Assembly: GCF_023276355.1 (NCBI RefSeq)
Contig: NZ_JALLPL010000001.1
Coordinates: 310,001-374,000, forward strand
Reading direction: 5' to 3'
DNA from: Haloplanus sp. XH21
GTDB taxonomy: Archaea; Halobacteriota; Halobacteria; Halobacteriales; Haloferacaceae
DNA length: 64,000 nucleotides
Shown here piece after piece: positions 24,401 to 33,579 of the stretch. Position numbers and translations under genes: made by a program. A model generated the notes under the pieces. That model saw only the letters and a program-made list of their open reading frames with translations, was not told the DNA's origin and did no database searches. Every line of letters begins with the position of its first letter. Position 1 is the stretch's first letter.

Positions 24401-26046
24401 CAGGCCTCCACCTCCTGTTCGGCGTCGACCTGTTCAAGCGTCGCCTCGACGAGGCCGACGAAGGGCGGACTCGCGCGGTCGGGGCGCGACCGGAACTCGG
24501 GGTGGAACTGCGTCCCGAGGAAGTAGGGGTGGTCGTCGAGTTCGACGATCTCCATCCGGTTTCCCGCGCGCCCTGAGAAAGTGAGGTCGCCCGCTTCCAG
24601 GTCGTCGATGTACTCGGGGGTGACCTCATAGCGGTGGCGGTGGCGCTCGGTGCAGGCGTCGTCGTCGTAGACGCGGTGGGCGAGCGTTCCCTCCTGAATG
24701 TCGGTGGTGTGAGCGCCGAGGCGCATCGTCCCGCCCAGGTCTTCAAGGTCGTACTGCTCGGGCAGGAGGTCGATGACGGGGTGGGGCGTGTCTTCATCGA
24801 TTTCGGCGGAGTGAGCGCCCTCGAGACCGAGGACGTTGCGCGCGTACTCCACGACGGCCATCTGGAAGCCGAGACAGAGGCCGAGGAAGGGCACGTCGTT
24901 CTCGCGGGCGTAGCGGATCGCCTCGATCTTGCCCTCGGCACCGCGGGAGCCGAAGCCGCCGGGGACGACGATGGCGTCGGCCTCCCGGAGGCGTTCGGTG
25001 TGTCGGTCGCGCATCTCGTCGGCGTCGACCCAGAGGACGTTCACGTCGACTTCCTGGTGGATGCCCGCGTGTTTCAGCGCCTCGTGGATGGACATGTAGG
25101 CGTCTTCGAGGGCGTATTTTCCCACGAGCGCCACGTCGATTTCGCCCGTCCGCTCCCGGGTGACGAGCTCGCGCCAGCGGCTGTCGCGTTCGTCTTCCGG
25201 CAACGCCTCGTCGGCGATGTTCAGCCGGTCCATGACGTACTCGTCGAGGCCTTCGTCCTCCACCATCAGCGGGACGTGGTAGATGTCCTCGACGTCGGGA
25301 TTCGAGAACACCGCCTCGGTCGGCACGTCGCCGAACAGCGCGATCTTCTCTTTGGTCTTCGGCTCCAGTCGGTCCTCACAGCGCCCGACCACGATGTCGG
25401 GCTGAAGACCGATCGAGCGCAGTTCCTTCACGCTGTGCTGGGTTGGCTTGGTCTTCTGTTCGCCGTTCTTGGAGTAGGGGACGAGCGTGACGTGGGCGAA
25501 GAGCACGTCGTCCTCGTCTTCCTCGTGGGCGAACTGTCGGAGCGCCTCGAGGTAGGGCATCCCCTCGATGTCGCCGACCGTGCCGCCGACTTCGATGAGA
25601 CAGATGTCGGTCCCCTCGGCGGCCTCGCGGATGCGCCGCTTGATGTCGTCGGTGATGTGGGGGATGATCTGGACGGTGTTGCCCAGGTAGTCGCCCGCCC
25701 GCTCCTTCTCGATGACGTGCTTGTAGGTCTTCCCGGTGGTGACGTTGTGGTCGAACGTCATGTCCGTCCCGAGGAAGCGCTCGTAGTTGCCGAGGTCGAG
25801 GTCGACCTCGCCCCCGTCTTTGAGCACGTACACCTCGCCGTGCTGGTAGGGGTTCATCGTTCCCGCGTCCACGTTCAGATACGGGTCGATCTTTACGGCA
25901 GTCACGTCGAAGCCCGCGTTCGACAGGAGACGGCCGGTGCTGGCGGCCGTGATTCCCTTACCGAGACCGGACATCACCCCGCCGGTCACGAAAACGAACT
26001 TCCGACCCAGTTCCGGGTCGTATCCGGTGTCGGGTTCCGTCGGCAT
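24400..26046 (-). CDS. pyrG: CTP synthase (glutamine-hydrolysing)
   Basis: The 548-residue enzyme converts UTP, ATP and glutamine to CTP. The synthetase domain starts [21 protein letters not shown] with the P-loop at about 22-31 and contains [20 protein letters not shown]. The class I glutaminase domain follows with the catalytic cysteine in [12 protein letters not shown] and the late [12 protein letters not shown]. The ATG at 26046 is supported by the conserved N-terminus; the open frame extends upstream without conservation. It is the first gene of the pyrG-guaAb-small protein operon. Confidence 0.97.
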   Translation of the reverse strand: MPTEPDTGYDPELGRKFVFVTGGVMSGLGKGITAASTGRLLSNAGFDVTAVKIDPYLNVDAGTMNPYQHGEVYVLKDGGEVDLDLGNYERFLGTDMTFDHNVTTGKTYKHVIEKERAGDYLGNTVQIIPHITDDIKRRIREAAEGTDICLIEVGGTVGDIEGMPYLEALRQFAHEEDEDDVLFAHVTLVPYSKNGEQKTKPTQHSVKELRSIGLQPDIVVGRCEDRLEPKTKEKIALFGDVPTEAVFSNPDVEDIYHVPLMVEDEGLDEYVMDRLNIADEALPEDERDSRWRELVTRERTGEIDVALVGKYALEDAYMSIHEALKHAGIHQEVDVNVLWVDADEMRDRHTERLREADAIVVPGGFGSRGAEGKIEAIRYARENDVPFLGLCLGFQMAVVEYARNVLGLEGAHSAEIDEDTPHPVIDLLPEQYDLEDLGGTMRLGAHTTDIQEGTLAHRVYDDDACTERHRHRYEVTPEYIDDLEAGDLTFSGRAGNRMEIVELDDHPYFLGTQFHPEFRSRPDRASPPFVGLVEATLEQVDAEQEVEA

Positions 26047-26183
26047 AACGACCCTGCGCGAGCGCGGGTCAAAATCGTTTCGCTCGGCGGGGCGGCGTGG
26101 GGCACGCTCCCAGAGTGCTCGCTGGCGCCCTCGGCACACGCGGAGACCACAGGATTCGTGACCCGCGCGGCCGTCGCGTGCGT

Positions 26184-26984
26184 ATGGACCTGCCACGACT
26201 CGGTTTCGGCACGTACCAGTTGACCGACTCCGACCGGTGTCGGGCCGCCGTCGAGACGGCCCTCGAGGCGGGGTATCGCCACGTCGACACCGCGGAGTAC
26301 TACGACAACGAGACGTTCGTCGGCGAGGGCATCGCCGAGAGCGACGTGCCCCGGGAGGATATCTTCCTCGCGAGCAAAGTGTGGCGCGACCGCCTCGGCC
26401 ACGACGACTTCCTCGAGAGCGCCCGGGAGCGCGTCGACGCCCTCGGCGTGGAGACGCTCGACCTGCTGTACGTCCACTGGCCGCTAGAGACGTACGATCC
26501 CGACGAGACGCTTCGCGCGCTGGCCGAGGCTCGAGACCAGGGACTGACTCGGCACGTCGGCCTCAGCAACTTCACGCCCCACCAACTGGACGAGGCCATC
26601 GTCCGTCTCGGGGGAGCGCCGGCGGCCCATCAGGTCGAGATGCATCCCCTCCTCCAACAGGAGGGACTTCGCGCACACGCCCGGAAACACGACTACTGGC
26701 TGGTCGCGTACGCGCCCCTCGCGCGCAACGAAGTCGCGGACGTGCCCGAGATCCAGGCCGTCGCCGAGAAACACGACGCCACGCCGGCCCAGGTGTCGCT
26801 GGCGTGGGCGCTCTCGAAGGAGAACGTCGCCGTCATCCCGAAGGCCGGCACGCCCGCACACATCCGGGAGAACTACGCCGCCCGCGGGATCGCCCTCGAC
26901 GACGAGGACATCGCGCGCATCGACGGTATCGACCGGGAGAAGCGTCTGGTTGACTTCCCGAACGCACCCTGGAACCAGTCGTAA
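26184..26984 (+). CDS. Aldo/keto reductase
   Basis: The 266-residue protein has the AKR barrel signature. It includes [14 protein letters not shown] near 31 with catalytic Asp and Tyr, the lysine of FLASKVW near 66, and the histidine of LLYVHWP near 99. The cofactor end is [16 protein letters not shown] near 215, fitting NADPH binding. It probably reduces aldehydes or ketones; the substrate is unknown. The start at 26184 was chosen because the barrel begins there. It is divergent from pyrG across 137 bases. Confidence 0.9.
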   Translation: MDLPRLGFGTYQLTDSDRCRAAVETALEAGYRHVDTAEYYDNETFVGEGIAESDVPREDIFLASKVWRDRLGHDDFLESARERVDALGVETLDLLYVHWPLETYDPDETLRALAEARDQGLTRHVGLSNFTPHQLDEAIVRLGGAPAAHQVEMHPLLQQEGLRAHARKHDYWLVAYAPLARNEVADVPEIQAVAEKHDATPAQVSLAWALSKENVAVIPKAGTPAHIRENYAARGIALDDEDIARIDGIDREKRLVDFPNAPWNQS

Positions 26985-27010
26985 CGACGTGACCCGAGGG
27001 TCAGTCGTTC

Positions 27011-27670
27011 CTACGCGCTACAGACCCGGTGGAGGTCGTCGAGCGACTCGATATCCCAGGTGGGCCACACGTTGAGGTCCCAGTCGCGGCGGTGGGGGCG
27101 GCGGATGAACGCCGAGTCGATGCCAGCGTTCTCGGCGGCCTTGATGTCGGATTCGTTGTCGCCGACGAAGAGCGCGGAGTCCGCGTCCAGATCCGAGAGC
27201 GCTCGCTCGATGTAGTGAGGATTCGGCTTGCGGAGGTCGAGGCTCTCGATGGTCGCCTCGCGACCGTAGGCAGTGTCGAATAGGTCGCCGAGTTCGAAAT
27301 GGTCGATGAGGAAATCCACCGTCTCCTGCTGGTTCGAACTGACGATGCCCTTCGAGATGTCGAGGTCGGCAAGCGTGTCGATGTCGTCGTAGGGCGTCTT
27401 TCGGCCGGCGCGGGCCTCCTCCTGTTGGGCGCCGGAGACGGTGCTGTCGCGCGTGCGCCAGAACCGGTCGGGATCGAAGTCGTACTCGTCACAGACGGCA
27501 GCGACCCGTCGGGGGGTCGCACCGATGGTCATCTCTTCGACGTGGTCGGGGTCCGGGTCGGTCACACCGAACTGCGCGAACGTCTCTGCAGTGGCCTCGC
27601 GAAGAACGTCGAAACGCGTTCGACCGACGAGGACACCGTCGTTGTCGAAGACGACGGTATCGTAAGTCAC
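27011..27670 (-). CDS. HAD-superfamily hydrolase (phosphatase-like)
   Basis: The 219-residue protein has the four HAD motifs: VVFDNDGVLV near 6 (nucleophile Asp), GIVSSNQQETVDF near 110, the lysine in LRKPNPHY near 148, and FVGDNESDIKAAENAG near 168. The cap domain lies between motifs I and II. It resembles phosphoglycolate-phosphatase-like enzymes, but the substrate is open. The start is GTG. It converges on the aldo/keto reductase and diverges from the Rieske gene. Confidence 0.88.
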   Translation of the reverse strand: MTYDTVVFDNDGVLVGRTRFDVLREATAETFAQFGVTDPDPDHVEEMTIGATPRRVAAVCDEYDFDPDRFWRTRDSTVSGAQQEEARAGRKTPYDDIDTLADLDISKGIVSSNQQETVDFLIDHFELGDLFDTAYGREATIESLDLRKPNPHYIERALSDLDADSALFVGDNESDIKAAENAGIDSAFIRRPHRRDWDLNVWPTWDIESLDDLHRVCSA

Positions 27671-27762
27671 GTTTTCTGTTGGGCGGTCGACGTAATAAGG
27701 GTTTCAATCGATGGTATCCAGCACTTCGTCATGCTTTTCACTGCCCACACCAAGGTCCGAGC

Positions 27763-28599
27763 ATGAGCGCGGACGACAAATATCCCGAAGAGAGCGGCCG
27801 ACGGCGGTTCGTCAAGGGCGTCGTCGGTGGGTCGGCGCTCGCTGGCGTCGGTGCCCTCGGGACGGTCACCGTCAACAGCGCAACGGCGTCGCCCGGGTCG
27901 GGCGGGGGGATGACCCAGGCGTGGGCCATCGAGAACACGGGCGGTCCGGCGCCCCGCGGGATGCCCCAGATTCCGCTGGAGATAGACTCCGAGGGGTACG
28001 TCAGGGGTATCTGGCCCGACGTCGAAACCGTCACGCAGGGCGGGCGGCAGATCCAGGTCGCCGAGATGGATCTCGGCGGGACGACGTACACCTCCGAGTG
28101 GTTCCAGTACTGCGGCGTCGAGGGGTATCAGGGCATCCAGCCCAGCTACGAGAGCGAGAACTACTTCCACTCGGGGTCGAGCCCCGCCTACGACTGGCAG
28201 TCCGCCGCGAAGGAGGCGGGCGACCGCTTCCACGTCGACGACTTCAGCGACTACACGGAATGGGGCAACGGAATCGGGACCGCGGGCGTCGGCAAGCCCG
28301 CGACCGGCACTTGGCGCTCACAGGACGCCGACGACGTGATTCCGATCCAGCTCCTCCGGAGCGAACGCATCGAAGAGGCGGCCCAGGACGACGAATGGCT
28401 GCAGGCGAGCACCGCCGAGGGGTTCATCGCGTGGCTCAACAAATGCACCCACTTCTGCTGTGTCCCGGGTTACAAACAGTCCGCCGACGCCGCCCGTTTC
28501 GGCGACCCGAACAACGTCTACTGCCAGTGTCACCAGTCGACGTACGATCCCTTCTCCGTCGTCCAGACGCTGTTCACCGCGCGCCCGCGCCCCGACTAG
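27763..28599 (+). CDS. Rieske [2Fe-2S] protein
   Basis: The 278-residue protein carries electrons in a membrane-bound quinol-oxidising complex. The N-terminus has a twin-arginine-type export and anchor segment (SGRRRFVKGVVGGSALAGVGALG). The cluster ligands are in C-T-H-F-C (near 229) and C-Q-C-H-Q (near 252); the extra cysteine of each box fits the structural disulfide. No cytochrome b gene is adjacent, so its redox partner is not visible here. The stop codon TAG is shared with the opposite-strand SAMP1 gene in a CTAG. Confidence 0.88.
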   Translation: MSADDKYPEESGRRRFVKGVVGGSALAGVGALGTVTVNSATASPGSGGGMTQAWAIENTGGPAPRGMPQIPLEIDSEGYVRGIWPDVETVTQGGRQIQVAEMDLGGTTYTSEWFQYCGVEGYQGIQPSYESENYFHSGSSPAYDWQSAAKEAGDRFHVDDFSDYTEWGNGIGTAGVGKPATGTWRSQDADDVIPIQLLRSERIEEAAQDDEWLQASTAEGFIAWLNKCTHFCCVPGYKQSADAARFGDPNNVYCQCHQSTYDPFSVVQTLFTARPRPD

Positions 28600-28886
28600 C
28601 GCGCCCGATCCGTTCCGCCGCTGACCGGCGGGAACAGCGCGAGTTCGTCGCCCGCAGCCAACGTCGTATCCAGGCCTTCGCCAGTCGCGACGTTCTCGCC
28701 GTTACGAAGGACGTTGACGTGGTCGGCGACATCGCCCGACTCGTCGAGCACCCGGTCGCGGAGCGCGGGGTGGGTCTCGAGCAGTTCGTCGAGCGCATCG
28801 CCGACCGTCGCACCGGGGTCGACATCGACACGGATCTCACGGTCGCCAGCGACCTCCGCGAGGTCGGCGAACAACTTCCACTGCAT
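28596..28886 (-). CDS. samp1: SAMP1-like ubiquitin-fold modifier (MoaD/ThiS family)
   Basis: The 96-residue protein begins MQWKLFADLAEVAGDREIRV and continues to ELALFPPVSGG, closely following SAMP1 of Haloferax volcanii as I remember it. SAMPs are joined to protein lysines through a C-terminal Gly-Gly and some also serve in sulfur transfer to molybdopterin. Here the Gly-Gly at 90-91 is followed by five more residues (Thr-Asp-Arg-Ala-Arg), so the C-terminus would need trimming before activation, or the protein is no longer used as a modifier. The ATG at 28886 gives the conserved start. It converges on the Rieske gene. Confidence 0.85.
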   Translation of the reverse strand: MQWKLFADLAEVAGDREIRVDVDPGATVGDALDELLETHPALRDRVLDESGDVADHVNVLRNGENVATGEGLDTTLAAGDELALFPPVSGGTDRAR

Positions 28887-28909
28887 GCCCGTTCCTCGCG
28901 CCCCGTCAG

Positions 28910-30079
28910 TCAAAGGGATTGCGTCTCCGACGACGGGCGGCTCCGGGCGTCGAGTCGCCGGTACGTTTCGGGACGACCGACGACATACACCTCGTCGCCC
29001 GCGACAAGCGTGCGGTCGTGCGGGAGCGTATCGACGCCGCCAGGGTCGCTTTCGACCGCGACGACGGTGGCGTCGAGACTGCTGACCGGCGCGTCCACGA
29101 GATCGCTCCCCTCGGCGACGGTGACGACGTACATCGTCTCCTCGGCGGCGCGCAGGAGCGACGCGAACTCGCGATCGGCCTGCGGTTCGGCCGGCAGCGT
29201 CACCAGCCGATAGGTTTCGCTCGACGAGAGCCGTGTCACCTCCTCCTCGTTGACCGCGAGCGTCGCCACGTCGTCGACGTGGGCGCGGAGTTCGGCCGTC
29301 AACAGGCGCTCCGGTGGATCCGTGCGCCACACCTGCACCCGATCACCGGGGCTGGCGGCGTTAGCGGGGTCGGCCCGAACCGCCACCGCGACGGTGCCGG
29401 GCGCGAGCGTCGGCCCGATACCGGTCGCGCGACTCCCCAGGGCGAGATAGTCGACGGTGCCGTCGTCGGTGAGCTCGACATCGACGTGCCCCACGCCGTA
29501 GTCGTCCTGCAGGCGGGAGACGAAGCGGTCCTCGAGTTCGGTCATCGTCAGACGGCGGGGGAAGATGAGCGTCTTGCCCGCGAGCGTCGTCTTGACGGCG
29601 GCGTCGACGGGGTCGTATCCCTCGATATCGGCGATGTCGTCGGGATCCTCGGGGAGCGTGACGTCGGTGATGCGGCCGACTGAGCGGACGAGCCGGCTCA
29701 CCTCCACGTCGAGTTCGCGCACGCCAGCGACGGCGAACACGTCGGTCGCGATGCGGTCGCCGACGACCCGCCCGACCGGCGCGGCCGCGGCACCGACGGC
29801 GAGCGACGACACGTTGAACACGACGGCGCCGGTGGAGAACACCCCCATCTCGCCGCTGAGGAGGTCAGAGAACGCGCCGACAGTGTTGAGATAGACCGAG
29901 ACGAGCGAGAGCCCGAGCAGGATCGACAGCCACAGCGGGAGCCGGGTCTTGGTGTACCAGCGGTAGACGAGTCCCGCGACGCCGCTGACGACGGCCGACC
30001 CCACGGCGAACGCGAGCAGGCGAGCGACGAGACGGAGCAGGGAGGGCTCGACGGCCGGGACCGACACCTGAAGGATCAC
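28910..30079 (-). CDS. Membrane protein with TrkA-C-type domains (potassium-channel-related)
   Basis: The 389-residue protein has three hydrophobic segments in its first 110 residues, then a soluble part that reads as tandem RCK/TrkA-C-like regulatory domains. The last part, SLLRAAEETMYVVTVAEGSDLVDAPVSSLDATVVAVES, then HDRTLVAGDEVYVVGRPETYRRL, is a clear TrkA-C match. The middle domain (EDPDDIADIEGYDPVDAAVKTTLAGK) has a parallel in the next gene. No selectivity-filter motif is present, so it is not itself a standard channel. Its GTG start overlaps the upstream gene (GTGA), so both are made together, probably as a complex. Confidence 0.72.
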   Translation of the reverse strand: MILQVSVPAVEPSLLRLVARLLAFAVGSAVVSGVAGLVYRWYTKTRLPLWLSILLGLSLVSVYLNTVGAFSDLLSGEMGVFSTGAVVFNVSSLAVGAAAAPVGRVVGDRIATDVFAVAGVRELDVEVSRLVRSVGRITDVTLPEDPDDIADIEGYDPVDAAVKTTLAGKTLIFPRRLTMTELEDRFVSRLQDDYGVGHVDVELTDDGTVDYLALGSRATGIGPTLAPGTVAVAVRADPANAASPGDRVQVWRTDPPERLLTAELRAHVDDVATLAVNEEEVTRLSSSETYRLVTLPAEPQADREFASLLRAAEETMYVVTVAEGSDLVDAPVSSLDATVVAVESDPGGVDTLPHDRTLVAGDEVYVVGRPETYRRLDARSRPSSETQSL

Positions 30080-31302
30080 GCGACTGCCTCCCGGAAGGTC
30101 GTGATGGCCGCACGCGAGCCGACGACGAACAGGTCGTCACCGGCGGACAGGGGCTGTGAGCCGCGGGGGGAGAACTGCCAGTCGCCGTCGTGTCGAACGG
30201 CGAGGACGGTCACGCCGTACGTGTCACGAACCGTGGCGTCACCGATCGTGGTGCCGGCGATCGGCGCGCTCTCGCGGATGGAGACCTTCTGAATGCGGTT
30301 GCCCGCTCGGCGAAGCAGGGAGACGAGCTGGTACTCCCGCCGCGTCCCCCGGGACTGGATCGTGAGACGATCGGCGGTCGAGCCGAGCAACGACTCCGCC
30401 TGGACGGTGTCGATGGCGACGGTCACGCGGCCGTCGCCGCCGTCCGCCACAGGAAGCGGCTGGGACGGCGCTGGCGTCGCCGCCTCCCCGCCGTCGGGGG
30501 CGGGTCGACCCTCCGTGATCGGCGTCTCACCCGCTCGATCACTGCGCAGGCTCACGACGGTGCCGCGGTAGGTGTCGCCGTCCGTCGACACCACCACGTC
30601 GTCGCCGCGGGCCGTGCCGGTGGGCAGGAGCGCCCGGAGGGAGACGCCGCGCTTGCCGGCAGGGATGCGCTTGGAGAGACCGCCGAGGGGCGGCGCGGCG
30701 CTCACCGTTGCCCGCGCGCGCTCGTCGAGTCGGACGGCCACGTCGGTCAGGTCGTATTCGGTTCGGAGGCGGTCGGCGACGCGGGACTCCAGTTCGTCCA
30801 TCGGAACGTCCGCGGGGAAGGTCCACGAGCCCTCCCGGATCTCGCGGCGAAGGTCGGCGGGGACGGGCGGGTATCCCTCCATGTCGGCGATGTCGCCGGA
30901 AACCGTCACCCGAACCTGGCCGCGGCCGCCGACGAGTTCGACCACGTCCGTCGAGAGGGTGCGGTTCGTGAGCTTGCGAAGCGAGAGCTTGCGGGGGAAC
31001 TCGGCGCCCATCTTGTCGCCGACGCTGTGGGCGTACAGCGAGAGCATCAACACGACGATCACCGCCACCGTCAGTCGCACCTGATTCGCCGACTGGGTGA
31101 ACGTCGGATCGTTCAGCGCCAGCAAGCCACCGTTGACGCCCGCGATCGCCACCGCGAGGACGACGACACCGAACGCGGGGACGGTGACACCCGTGACGTA
31201 TTTGAACAGGAATCCGAACGCCCACGAGACCAGCGCGGGGATGATGCCGGTCAGAATGCCGAGATAGATGCCGAACAGCACCTCGACCGGAAAGGAGGCC
31301 AT
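30076..31302 (-). CDS. Membrane protein with TrkA-C-type domains, paralogue of the neighbour
   Basis: The 408-residue protein starts MASFPVEVLFGIYLGILTGIIPALVSWAF and has three hydrophobic segments in the first 90 residues. The soluble part is similar in plan to the downstream protein: a shared segment (GDIADMEGYPPVPADLRREIREGSWTFP) and a final TrkA-C domain (KVSIRESAPIAGTTIGDATVRDTYGVTVLAVRHDGDWQFSP). The two probably arose by duplication and may form a hetero-oligomer that senses a nucleotide or ion. The ATG at 31302 is supported by the membrane segment that follows. It is divergent from the potassium channel gene. Confidence 0.72.
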   Translation of the reverse strand: MASFPVEVLFGIYLGILTGIIPALVSWAFGFLFKYVTGVTVPAFGVVVLAVAIAGVNGGLLALNDPTFTQSANQVRLTVAVIVVLMLSLYAHSVGDKMGAEFPRKLSLRKLTNRTLSTDVVELVGGRGQVRVTVSGDIADMEGYPPVPADLRREIREGSWTFPADVPMDELESRVADRLRTEYDLTDVAVRLDERARATVSAAPPLGGLSKRIPAGKRGVSLRALLPTGTARGDDVVVSTDGDTYRGTVVSLRSDRAGETPITEGRPAPDGGEAATPAPSQPLPVADGGDGRVTVAIDTVQAESLLGSTADRLTIQSRGTRREYQLVSLLRRAGNRIQKVSIRESAPIAGTTIGDATVRDTYGVTVLAVRHDGDWQFSPRGSQPLSAGDDLFVVGSRAAITTFREAVA

Positions 31303-31394
31303 AGTCGCGTCTCGGCGGGGACACGTATAGGGATTACCGTCGATCACGGGACGCCTGCGGGCCCTTTATCAGCCTCGTGGACGAGAGCGTAGGC

Positions 31395-32552
31395 ATGGCT
31401 GTGAGCCGAGGTGACCGGTTCATCGGCGTGCAGGCGGCCGTGGGGCTGACCCTCCTCGCGGGGGCGCTGTCGATGGTGACGGGCATCGTCCACATGAGCG
31501 CGCCCGTCGGCCGCCCGCTCGTCCCCTTCGTCCCGCCAGTAGCACGGGCGACTGCGGGCTTTACCGGCACGCTCACGGGGTTCCTGCTGCTGGGGAGCGC
31601 GCTCGGCCTCCGTCGCGGGCTCCGCGCCGCCTGGTACTCGACGCTCTGCCTGCTCGTCGTCTCGGCGGGCCAGGGACTCGTCCAGGCGAGCGAGACGTCG
31701 ATTCCGTTGGTCGTCATGTCCCTCCTGGCGCTGCCGGCCGTCGCGCTCAACCGCCGGCGGTTCGACCGCTCGATCGACCTCTCGGCGACCCAGCTCGCCG
31801 CCGTCCTCGCGCTCTCAGGGTCGCAGGTGTACATCGCGGCCGGAGCGTACGCGCTCCGCGAGGAGTTCAACGGCATCGAGACGCTCGTCGACGCGATCTA
31901 CTTCGCCATCGTCACCTCGAGCACCGTCGGCTACGGCGACATCACGCCCCAGACGGCGATGGCGCGGCTGTTCGGCGTCTCGGCGCTCGTCGTCGGCACC
32001 GCGAGCTTCGCCATCGCGCTCGGGGTGCTGTTGACGCCCGCCATCGAAGCACGACTCGTCAAGGCTCTCGGAAAGATGACACAATCAGAACTCGACCTGC
32101 TCGACGATCACATCCTCGTGCTGGGTCACGGCGACCTGACCGAATCGATCATGCAAGAACTGCAGGACAAGGCGTCGTTTCTCGTCGTCGTCCCGGACGG
32201 GGATCTGGCCCGCCGACTCGGCGAACGTGACATCAACACGCTGACCGGCGACACCAGCGACGAGGCGACGCTGCAGCGAGCACACATCGAAGACGCCCGC
32301 GCCGTCGTCGCCGCCACGAACGACGACGGAACCGACGCGCTCGCGGTGCTGACCGCGCGGCAACTCGCGCCCGACGTTCACATCGTCGCGGCGGCGACCC
32401 ACCGCGAGAACGTCGACAAGCTGCGGCGGGCGGGCGCGGATACGGTCATCAGTCCGGCGAGCATCGGCGGGCATCTGCTCGTCGAGTCGGCGCTCGGCGG
32501 GCGAGACGTGGATACGGAAGCGATCGCCGATCGCTTGCTCGACGAAATATAG
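31395..32552 (+). CDS. Potassium channel with RCK (TrkA-N) domain
   Basis: The 385-residue protein has about four N-terminal hydrophobic segments before a classic pore unit: one helix, then the selectivity filter T-V-G-Y-G-D at 177-182, then a second helix to about 212. The cytoplasmic part is a TrkA-N/RCK domain with DDHILVLGHGDLTESIM near 228, a Rossmann glycine turn, followed by RAHIEDARAVVAATNDDGTDALA. Such proteins let potassium through and are gated by nucleotide or ion binding. I use the ATG at 31395. It is divergent from the two TrkA-C membrane proteins, which suggests a shared role in potassium balance. Confidence 0.9.
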   Translation: MAVSRGDRFIGVQAAVGLTLLAGALSMVTGIVHMSAPVGRPLVPFVPPVARATAGFTGTLTGFLLLGSALGLRRGLRAAWYSTLCLLVVSAGQGLVQASETSIPLVVMSLLALPAVALNRRRFDRSIDLSATQLAAVLALSGSQVYIAAGAYALREEFNGIETLVDAIYFAIVTSSTVGYGDITPQTAMARLFGVSALVVGTASFAIALGVLLTPAIEARLVKALGKMTQSELDLLDDHILVLGHGDLTESIMQELQDKASFLVVVPDGDLARRLGERDINTLTGDTSDEATLQRAHIEDARAVVAATNDDGTDALAVLTARQLAPDVHIVAAATHRENVDKLRRAGADTVISPASIGGHLLVESALGGRDVDTEAIADRLLDEI

Positions 32553-32560
32553 AGTGAGAT

Positions 32561-33575
32561 TCAGACCCGTCTCCGGTCGACGACGGCCACGTCGCAGCCC
32601 ACCGCTCGCAGTCGCTCGAAGGTCGGCGGCGAGACGAGTCGGGAGGCACGCGACCGCTCACCGAACGACCCGATGATCAACAGGTTGTACGCACCGGCGT
32701 TGGCGCCGATGAAGTCGGTTATCTGACTCCGGGACACCCGCGTCTCGACGTCGACATCGACCGTTTCGGCGGTCCGCGAGGCGTTTCTCCGCGGGCCGAC
32801 GAGGCGGGCGGCGAACTCGACATCGCGTGGGCGGTGTTGCCCGGTCTGGCTACCGTCACGAGCACGCGACGCCAGCGCTGGCGACCCGTCGTCAGACGGA
32901 ACGCGATGGTGTCGTGGCGGCCGTCGAACAGCCCGCGAACGGAGGGCGAGAGGCGGCCGTACTCCTGTTCGGACGGCGTCACCACGAGGTCACAGTTCGT
33001 GTTTGCGGCGGCGGCGAGCGTCGCGGTCACCGCGCATGGGGACGCGGACGTGGTCGTCCGCTCCGGGCGGTGTCGTAGGGGCACGTACGCCTCGGGCGAG
33101 GCGTCGTCGGTGACCAGGACGCGCAGCGCCGTCGAGAAGGCCGCGGGTTCCTCAACGTCGAGCAGCCGGGTCGCGACGCCGGCCAGAAAGATGGAGAGCG
33201 CCGCGCTGGCAGGCGAAACGATGGTGGGTGTCGGGGGCGTCGCCGAGAGGCTGAGTGCGGCCCACCCACAGAGCGCGCCGCCGACGAGGCCGACGACGAA
33301 CCGTCGCGGGGAGGCATAGCGCCCTTCCGGGTCCGAAAAGAGGGTGTACGCGCCGGACGCCAGCGGCGGGAACAGCAGGAAGGAGAGTTCCGTGCGGGCG
33401 TTCGAGACGAACGTCACGACGGCGATGAGCGGGGGCACCGCGACCAGCACCGTCAGATGAAGCAAGTTGCTGGTGTCCTGCAACCACCGTCCGAACGCCG
33501 CGAGTTCGTGCCGCTCCAGCCGTCGAAGCCGACGGGCAGCGGCGACGACGCGCGCGCGAACACCCGGTCCAGCAT
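32561..33575 (-). pseudogene. HPP-family membrane protein fused to a universal stress domain, with two frameshifts
   Basis: The main frame (to 33483) encodes an HPP-type four-helix membrane domain, LLHLTVLVAVPPLIAVVTFVS onwards, and then a soluble domain starting VTDDASPEAY. At about 32820 the reading frame changes. The continuation DVEFAARLVGPRRN, ending QITDFIGANAGAYNLLIIGS...ERLRAVGCDVAVVDRRRV, is a Usp-like end and stops at 32561. Adding one base after the ATG near 32821 would give the natural HAMVEFAARL. The start also fails: the likely ATG at 33575, five bases after the uridine phosphorylase stop, is out of frame by one shift inside a CG run near 33550. Restoring it gives a natural RRLRRLERHELAAFGRWLQD segment. 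Either the gene is decaying or the assembly has errors. Confidence 0.72.
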
Positions 33576-33579
33576 CGGC

